Assembly (NCBI RefSeq): GCF_021018805.1
Contig: NC_086259.1
Span: 4,464,001 to 4,528,000, forward strand
Origin: Prinia subflava
Taxonomy: Eukaryota; Chordata; Aves; Passeriformes; Cisticolidae
DNA length: 64,000 nucleotides
Direction of reading: 5' to 3'
Under the pieces are notes generated by a model that ran no database searches, had not been told where the DNA came from, and saw nothing but the letters and a program-made list of their open reading frames with translations. Shown here piece after piece: positions 56,765 to 64,000 of this stretch; position 1 is the stretch's first letter, and the number at the start of each line of letters is the position of its first letter. Made by a program: the position numbers and the translations under genes.

Positions 56765-59700
56765 GTGGTGGGGATGCAGCTGTGTCACAACAGAGCCACA
56801 GTGAGCCACTGAACCTCTGAATGATTGCACCCAGCAGGCATCCATCACCCAGCACTGCAGAAATATAGAGTCATTGGAATAGAACAATAGCACATGATAA
56901 ATACCTTCCCCCTTGAAATCCTGGTGCCTCAGCGTTTAGGGATGATGCATGGCCAGGCTCCACCTTGACATTTTCCCCCCAGCAGCAGACTGTTGTCCTG
57001 TGACATTTTTCTTTGAAGACATATCAGACAAATTTTTGGGGAGTAAGAATGGGAATGAACTTATATATTCATGAAAGGAAGGAAACAACTACTATTTAAA
57101 TTAAGAAGTTCAGAAGAGGCACAGCTTTATCTAGTATCAGGATGATACTAGATTTCCTTTTCTCATGTAACATTTACCAGTATTCTCTCAGACCCTGCTT
57201 TAGCATATTTTTTCCCCATATTCCTTTCCAGGTTCCCAGGATCTCTTCTGACAGTTCTCTCTTAGTGGAGATTACTATTCCTAGGACAGGGACAATAGTT
57301 CTGTGTATAACTAAACAGCTCTTTGGAGTATGTAGGGACAAAAATCTGCTTATTTTCTTACATCTCCATTGGGCTGTTTGCTACAGCCATGGTGGTTGTG
57401 AGGGAAGGAAAAAGCTCACTGGCCTGGCTTCAGCAGCTTACAGAAGGCAGAGTCTAAAGGACCCTCAGGATTTATGCCTGTTAGAATCATCCTTTCCAAC
57501 AGCTGTGACTCCAACACCTTCCTACCACATTCTGATCCACAGAACACAAAACGTCAGTGAAAACTGTGATATTGTGACATAAGGCTCAGGCTGTGAATTT
57601 TGCTCTTTTTTGTGAGGCATGGGGAAAACTATGGAAAAGAAGCCCCACCACAGGGCATTGCTGTATGTTTATGGGCTGGAGACACATTTCTCTGGTGATG
57701 TGGCATTAAAACTTTAAACAGCTATGTGCTTTAAGCAGTAAAGAGGACACTAATGAGGTCCTCTCAAAAGTGAAACTTTCAGGTGGCTTCACAACTCCAC
57801 AAAATTTTTGTGACTTGCTTCCTAGAGAAAGTAGAAAGAGGAATTTTAAAAGAAATTGCTTTAATGCTATTCATTTCTCACCACCTGCAAAGCTACACTG
57901 ACTTATTGCTCAAGGTTTAAAGGCTTATGGATTAGGAAGGAGGCAAACAATAAACATCTTTTAGCAGTCTTGAAAACAGAGTAGCACAGCTTAAAACTTT
58001 CCTCACTGTTTTAGCAGTCCACAGAGTTGCTACTCTGAATTACAATACCAACCCCAAGTTTGAGCTGCAGTGATCAAGTGTGCATGGCAAAAGCAGGTTA
58101 TGGCAAGGCACTGCATTTTGTGCCATGAACTTCATCCCTAAATGAAGGGTAATCCTGAAATTTGTAGTATATATTAATCTATCTTTAAATTCAGAAGGGC
58201 TTAAAATAGGAAGAAAGGCACTGAAGCATTTTAAAGATGTTGCAAAAAACCTATTACACACTGAAGTTCATTACCACTGGTAATACAATTGGATTTCACA
58301 AAACCAGTTTGTAAATAATTGCATATGAACTGCACATGGTTGCTCACAGTTTACACATGATTACAGTTTGATTGCAGAGACAACCATACAAACAATGAAC
58401 TCAATTTACCCAATAGTTGTAGACATTTTGCAAAAGGATTTTGTATACTTAAATCCATTTGGTTAAATGCACTCAGTAAATATTTTTCAGCTGTGAGCCC
58501 ATACAGGGTACTCAGTGAGGGTTTTCTCTAGTTCAGTGCTCAGACCTCAGCAGACTCATTTGCTACTGTCAGACTCGCCTGCTTTTCATGTTTTGTTCTC
58601 TCCTCTCATCTGTCTGTCGTTTTTACTTTTGGGGGACTGATCAAAAATCCACAAGAGTCAATGCAGAACTCCCAGCAATAACACATCCCAGGCTGCTCTG
58701 TTAGCAACTGGTGCCATGGACAATTCCATGGAATCTACACCTACTCCCAGTGACTGCCACGTGCTCTTTGTGGTGTCCTGCTGCAGTGGCACGAGAGGGG
58801 ACACTGCCTGATGCTGGGAGAGCTGCGGGGGCTGAGTACAGTTAGTTAGAACCTCCCCAGGGAGACTTGCTCTAAACACATCTGTCTTTTCATACCTCTG
58901 CAGCCTGTCCCATTAGGCTGGAAACCACTCAATCTCAGGCTCTGCTGAAGCTGCCAGTTCCAGACTGCCACTGTCACAGGGAGAAGCTTTCCAGGACACA
59001 CAGGGCTCTCCCAGCCCTGGCTGGAGCCTGGTGAAGGCACAGCTCAAGAGACTGAGTGAACCTGGCCAAGTCAGCCAGGAGATTTCTGCCAGCTCAGGGT
59101 GGTGCCAGAACTTCAGACAGTCATTAGATGGAGCAGCACCTGTAACACCTCAGGCATGTAGGACAGAGAACATTCAGTATCAAGGAATTTGAAAAAAAAT
59201 AATTAATTATATGGGGGTTTTTTAATACGTATTGGAACAAGGTAAGACAAAAATTTTGTTTCCTCACCAAAATGTTTCAACTGCTTTATTTTTAACTCCC
59301 TCACAAAAATAACAAATTTTTAAAGGTTAGTAAAGCCTCTCCAAGCAAGGGTGACTGCATAACCGGTTCTTGATTTGCACACAGTGTAAATCTGCCCCCT
59401 TGGATGGGTGTGGGGCAGGGGAAGGGTGTCCTCTTTAATGGACAAGGCTTTACTTTTGTCTTACGTTGCTTTTTGGATCACCAACGAGAACAAACAGTAC
59501 TTTCTAAAGCGCTGAGAGAACTCCAGTGCTGGCAAAAACCATTTAAATGACAGATTTAATTGAATGAGAAATAGTCTTTTGTTTCCCTCACCGCTGTTTT
59601 TTATCCACATAATTAGCAAAATGAATCTCTACATGAGTTGCACCATGTCACACAACAAAGGCACTGATGACTCCAGAGCTCCTTGAACAGCCTCAAAAAT

Positions 59701-60474
59701 TCTTTGTGTTGCTTAATAACACACCTTGAGTGAAATGGGGCCATTAGACAATATTAAATTGCCAATCTACCCCATTCTTGTTTACAGTACATCCAAAAGA
59801 TCCCAAGCTTTTCAAAATCAAGGAAGTCAGTGACTTTCTGCTATGCTTAATGTCTCGAATGTTAATAAAGGCCATCTCCAGACTGCAGCAGGCAAATGTA
59901 ATTCCTCTCAACTTCATGAAGTTATGCCTGTTTATACCAGCTTAGAATTTCATTCAGAATTGGGTTTTGGAGACAGGACTTCACAGTATGCTTAGCAGCT
60001 GCCTTCCAGTCATGCAAAGAATGTGGCCATTATTATAACTGAACATTATTTCTTTTAAACAGAGAGAATTATTAATTAGAAAAAATGCCCTCATTTTCAG
60101 GGGCACTAGAAAATATTCTTGTTAAAAATAAAAAACAACTTCTCTATTAATTATGTCCACTGAGACCCACACAGTAGCAAAACACCAACCATAACGTATT
60201 TGTTCAAAATAACTTGTAGAACTATTAAAGATCATCCTTACAAGAATTTTCAGGTATTCATTTCAGTTCATGCCTTTTACCTTTTGTGTTTCATCCCAGC
60301 AAAGAAATCTTGCTATTAAAATGGGACAGCACTAAATTAATATTTTTCTTTATTTTTTGCCTTGTGAAATCTAACTGGTTAACTGAAAATGAAGGTTCAT
60401 TAAAAAACAAACAAACAAAAAAAACCCACACCAAAAAAACCGAAAACAAACAAACAAACAAAACCCAAAAACAA

Positions 60475-60507
<33 letters not shown>

Positions 60508-61497
60508 AAAAAAAAACCAAAACCAAAACAAAACAACAACAACAACAAAAAGCCCTGCATGAATAGGAAATACTGCAAATAACAAAGTGTACTCTGATTT
60601 ATTCTGAATAGATTCAGAATAAATTCAGTTACAGATTCTGCCTAGCACCAAGTTTGGTTGCCCAACTTAACTGAACTGATTAATCTTCTGAACTGGACAC
60701 CTTTTCCAAGTTCTCTACTTTGAGTGCCCCAATACCACCTTGAATCCAAAAAGAGCCTGACTGACTTCCTTGACTGAAAATTTGGGACATGAGTATTTCT
60801 CTTGATCAAATGGTATGGATATGTATAGTTTATGCTTTTTCTTCTTCACTATCCCTTAAAGACAAAATTTGTCTGTCAGAGTTGAAGACTTTATGACCCA
60901 GGCTCCTGCCTGAATTTCCACACATGATCACTGAAATCAGCTATTCTCTTTATAGATTTTGTATAAGACAGCCCTGTTGCATAATCCACTGACAAAATTA
61001 TTTAATGGATATTTAAGGATTTTTTTATTAGAAAATGAATTATGGATTACAGAAAATGGAAGAAAACCAGAGAAGGAGCACTAAGCAAGCTGGTTCAACA
61101 GGTGACAAAGATTGGAGAGAAAGGAATAGACAGTAAGTAAGTGGATAACTGACAAAGGTGAAACACTTGAGCAGATACAGGAGAGACTGAAGATTTACAT
61201 ACAGGACCATCTGAACAATGGGAAATGTTGTTTTGGTTTTTTTTTTTAATGAAGACAGAAACAAAGAAACCTCAGCTGAAGAGTCAATAGAGCAGTGGAA
61301 TCTGGTCCTTGCATTTGAGGTTCTTAATGACCTTGAATATCTTGATAATTCCATCTAGATTTAGCTGGTTGCAAATACAATAGCTGGCACAGGCTGTGAG
61401 AATGCCCCCTGCAAAGCTACAGGACTGTGGTTTGCAGAGGTATTTATGTCCAGGTTCCAAGCAGAGGAAATCTTTGCCCTGTCCCACAGAAGCCCTG
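56765..61497. other. unique AT-rich DNA, no gene seen
   Basis: About 4.7 kb without a recognised exon. The 59540-60080 part is repeat-free and motif-dense (ATAATTAGCAAAATGA, TTGTTTACAGTAC, CAATATTAAATTGCC), a weak candidate for conserved noncoding DNA. The A/C tract at 60402-60555 is listed separately. The frame at 57142-57582 (about 146 codons) has no recognisable domain. Confidence 0.5.
60402..60555. repeat. T-free A/C low-complexity tract
   Basis: 154 bases without any T, built from CAAA, AACAA and CCAAAA words with an A30 core at 60476-60505. It is the strand complement in composition of the A-free tract at 27274-27510. The Lys/Asn/Gln-rich and Phe-rich frames here are artefacts. Confidence 0.93.
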
Positions 61498-62248
61498 TGT
61501 CTTGGGTTATGTAACCAAAAGAAAAGTGTATTCTGTTTCATCTGTAGAAAGCAGTTGGGGGAGGGTTTCTTTTTTCTTTATCTCTTGTAACTCCAGGATG
61601 GAGGAGGGTGGATGCCTTCTGATAACAGACCAGCTGTTAAACCAGGTGGGGCAATGTTTCTTATCTCTTTCATCAGCTGTCCACCCTCTGGGGGATATCT
61701 TCTGTTAATGGGCCATTAAGGCTCACCAGTGCCATGACACATTACACCATCCCATTGTGGGGAGGAGACAACCATTCCCTACCCAGATAAAAATGGGGAC
61801 ACAGGGACCCCAGATCATCCTCTTTTCCACTGGATTCCCAGAGGATGACTGGACTCATCTCACCACCACTGAACCTGTCTACAGGATCATCTCTACTCCA
61901 ACAGAACCACATTCATTGCTCCAGGAGGACTTATTTGGACTGCTCCCAACACCCTGGCTGACAGGGTGCCAGGTCGTATTCCTAACTCCGTCAGGGTTTC
62001 CTAGGACTTTTGTTTGTTTGCCTTGTTTGGTTGGTTGGTTTTGGTTTTGTTTTGTTTGTATTATTGCATTTGTATTTTTTTAATATCCTAGTAAAGAACT
62101 GTTATTCCCTTTTTTTTTTTTTTTTTTTTTTTCTGAAAGTTCCTAATTGCAAAATTGTAATAATTTTGAGGGAGGGGGTTTTACATTCTCCATTCCAAGG
62201 GAAACTCCAGTTTTCCCTGACAGATACCTGTCTTTGCAAACCAAGACA
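61498..62248 (+). mobile_element. solo LTR, about 751 bp
   Basis: It begins TGTCTTGG and ends CCAAGACA, perfect 8-bp inverted termini. Inside are TCTTTATCTCTTGTAACTCC, CAGCTGTTAAACCAGGTGGG, a CAGATAAAAATGGGG TATA-like region near 61782, CTGACAGGGTGCCAGG and T-rich U5 sequence with a T23 run (62110-62132). It matches the minus-strand LTR at 24400-25199 along its length. No obvious target duplication flanks it. The plus-strand frames running through it are not recognisable proteins. Confidence 0.8.
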
Positions 62249-62745
62249 ACTTGCTATAAGTACTTGGTGCCTCAGGTGTGTAGCTCAGCCTCTCACTGCC
62301 CAAGTTACTCCAGAAAACATCAATCCTTTTGTCTACACACCCAACATCAACATTTCAAATTCAGGGGATGTTTTAAACCAGCTTCCCCTTGAGAAAGGTG
62401 TGGGAGAGGTAGAAGCCAGCAAGCAGCAGCTCAGGACTGTGCAGGTGGAAAGCCCAGCTCCAGTGGAGGCTCCAGCCCCTTTGGGAGCAGTGTGAGCCAA
62501 AGGAATGAGCAAATTTTGCCCAAGAAGTGTGTGGATACAGGGTTTCATAACACACCAATTCATTACTCCAGGAGATAGTGTTCTTCCTCTCATCAAATAT
62601 TAATGATCATTTCAGGAAGTTTAAAAAAATGTCTCCAAGCAACTTCTCACAGCCATTAATTTAAATAATGAGCACTATAATATTAAAAGTGTAATTCTCT
62701 TACATGTCCTCAAGTGTTTGCCTAGAGCTCTCTGTCTGTGAGAGA

Positions 62746-62787
<42 letters not shown>

Positions 62788-64000
62788 AAAGCACAGCAAA
62801 TTAAAAGTTGATACTTGTATCACTCCTGGTTGAGCCTGTAATTCTCAGCTTTTAAATATGAAATTGGTTTGTAATCTTCTGCAGACAAGATGCCACAAAA
62901 CTCCTGCTTTCCTCAGCACCCCAAGTCCCTGTCCCCAACACACACACAATGTTTTCAATCCCTGTGCTCCTCAGGAAAGGGAACAAGTGACAACGCACCT
63001 GTGCTGCTGCAGAAGTGTGAGAGTATATGTGCAAACGTAAGGAGAGGTTTTCAGAATTCAAATCTGGCATGGAGCAGTTTGCATGGGAAATGGAGAAGGA
63101 TTGTGCATGTATTCATACAGGGATACCCTGAGAGCTTTATCTCTGCTGCCATTTTATCCCTCTGGTATTTTATCCCACAAGCACTGAAATGACAGAGGAA
63201 ACCTGATGTAAAACCATGTATGACTTTTTACGCAACAATTCACTTTTAAGTAAGTAAATGTAAGGACTTGGAGAAACATCTAACGGAGGATGAAAAGATA
63301 ACTATATGTGTTTACTAATGTTCATGGTTTCTTGTTTTTTTTTCATTTAACAAACACACAAAGAATATCTCTTCAGTCATCTCTGTTCTTAATAGAACTT
63401 TGATTTGCTGCATAGCTTTGGTTCATTTGAAAAGACATTTGAGAATGAATATAGGACCCCTGGTCTCATTTGCACCTCTTTCAAGGGATATTTCTCATCA
63501 AGGTGCTTGTGCAGGTCTCCCAGAAGCCTGTTTGGCAAACAAAAATTCTTCCCTGACAGAGGTCAACTTTCATCTCACATATTCACTGCAGCCACCCAGA
63601 TGAGTTTGTAAACTAGACTACATTTGCACTATTAATTCAAATGAAAACGGAATGGAACATCTCCAAAAGAGAGACTGAGAGAAACTTCAATTCTAACACT
63701 AAGCTCAGATGGTTGAAATATTCCTGTCACAGAGTGTCGTGGGTATTCCAGGCCTCTTAGCCAAAGGATGAAACTGAATTTCAGTCTTTTCCTGAAGAAA
63801 AGTGTGAGAGCCCAGCCTGTCTTTGTCTTTCTTCAGTCTGAAGACTTTGCATTGGACTTGATGGAACAGAAACCAGGACCCAGCACAGGGCAAAATGCAG
63901 AACTGCAGGATTTGCACAGGGAATGTTTGCTCTGTGTGCTGTTCACACCCTGCCCTGTCCCAGCCTCTCTGTGTGGCACAGCCATCAGCCCTGCACAGCC
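62249..64000. other. unique DNA, no gene seen
   Basis: No recognised exon or transposon. An A37 run lies at 62747-62783. The plus-strand frame reaching 62495 begins inside the LTR and shows no known domain. Confidence 0.5.

Noticed and set aside
62010..62495. 161-codon plus-strand frame leaving the LTR at 61498-62248
   Set aside because: Its first half is LTR U5 including a T23 run translated as poly-Phe, and the second half shows no known retroviral or host domain.

Overview
This 64 kb window is AT-rich vertebrate nuclear DNA, almost certainly from a bird and probably a songbird. The main evidence is the set of CR1 LINE fragments, nearly all 3'-end pieces, plus several families of avian-type endogenous retrovirus LTRs. 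I recognise no host protein-coding exon, tRNA, rRNA or other host gene. The open reading frames present are short, lack recognisable domains, and often arise from low-complexity, LTR, CR1 or GC-rich DNA. The window reads as intergenic or deep intronic sequence.

Layout. 1-16 kb: unique AT-rich DNA with an LTR 3' part (893-1177), a CR1 piece (2001-2268), a small CR1 piece near 6.6 kb and a 16-bp minisatellite (9.6 kb). 16.3-17.1 kb: an antisense CR1 split by a solo LTR. 19.2 kb: another CR1. 24.4-25.2 kb: a minus-strand LTR with a 56-bp tandem expansion. 27.3 kb: a 237-nt tract with no A at all. 28.7-30.9 kb: two antisense CR1 pieces, one beside an LTR-like segment and one between 42-bp direct repeats. 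36 kb: a CR1 piece. 37.4-38.4 kb: a clean AT-rich stretch that looks like a conserved noncoding element. 39.0-39.4 kb: an old solo LTR. 44.2-45.4 kb: a GC-rich block with a minisatellite. 46.2-51.3 kb: CR1 pieces and a young retroviral insertion. 54.5-56.8 kb: an LTR cluster including two LTRs of one family head to head. 61.5-62.2 kb: another LTR of the 24.4 kb family. The rest is unique DNA with homopolymer runs.

The centrepiece is a 4,446-bp LTR element at 46599-51044. Its two 335-bp LTRs are identical by eye at every base. It is flanked by the 6-bp target duplication GGAGGG and has a primer-binding site resembling tRNA-Trp, a polypurine tract, a TATA box and a poly(A) signal. It lies inside an older plus-strand CR1. 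The 3.8-kb interior has no recognisable gag, pro, pol or env. It holds a CpG-rich segment, a 141-bp tandem duplication, a candidate intron and an internal poly(A) tract. I interpret it as a recently inserted non-autonomous element moved by another retrovirus, with LTR architecture closest to alpharetrovirus-like (class II) elements. The solo LTR at 39034-39377 is an older relative.
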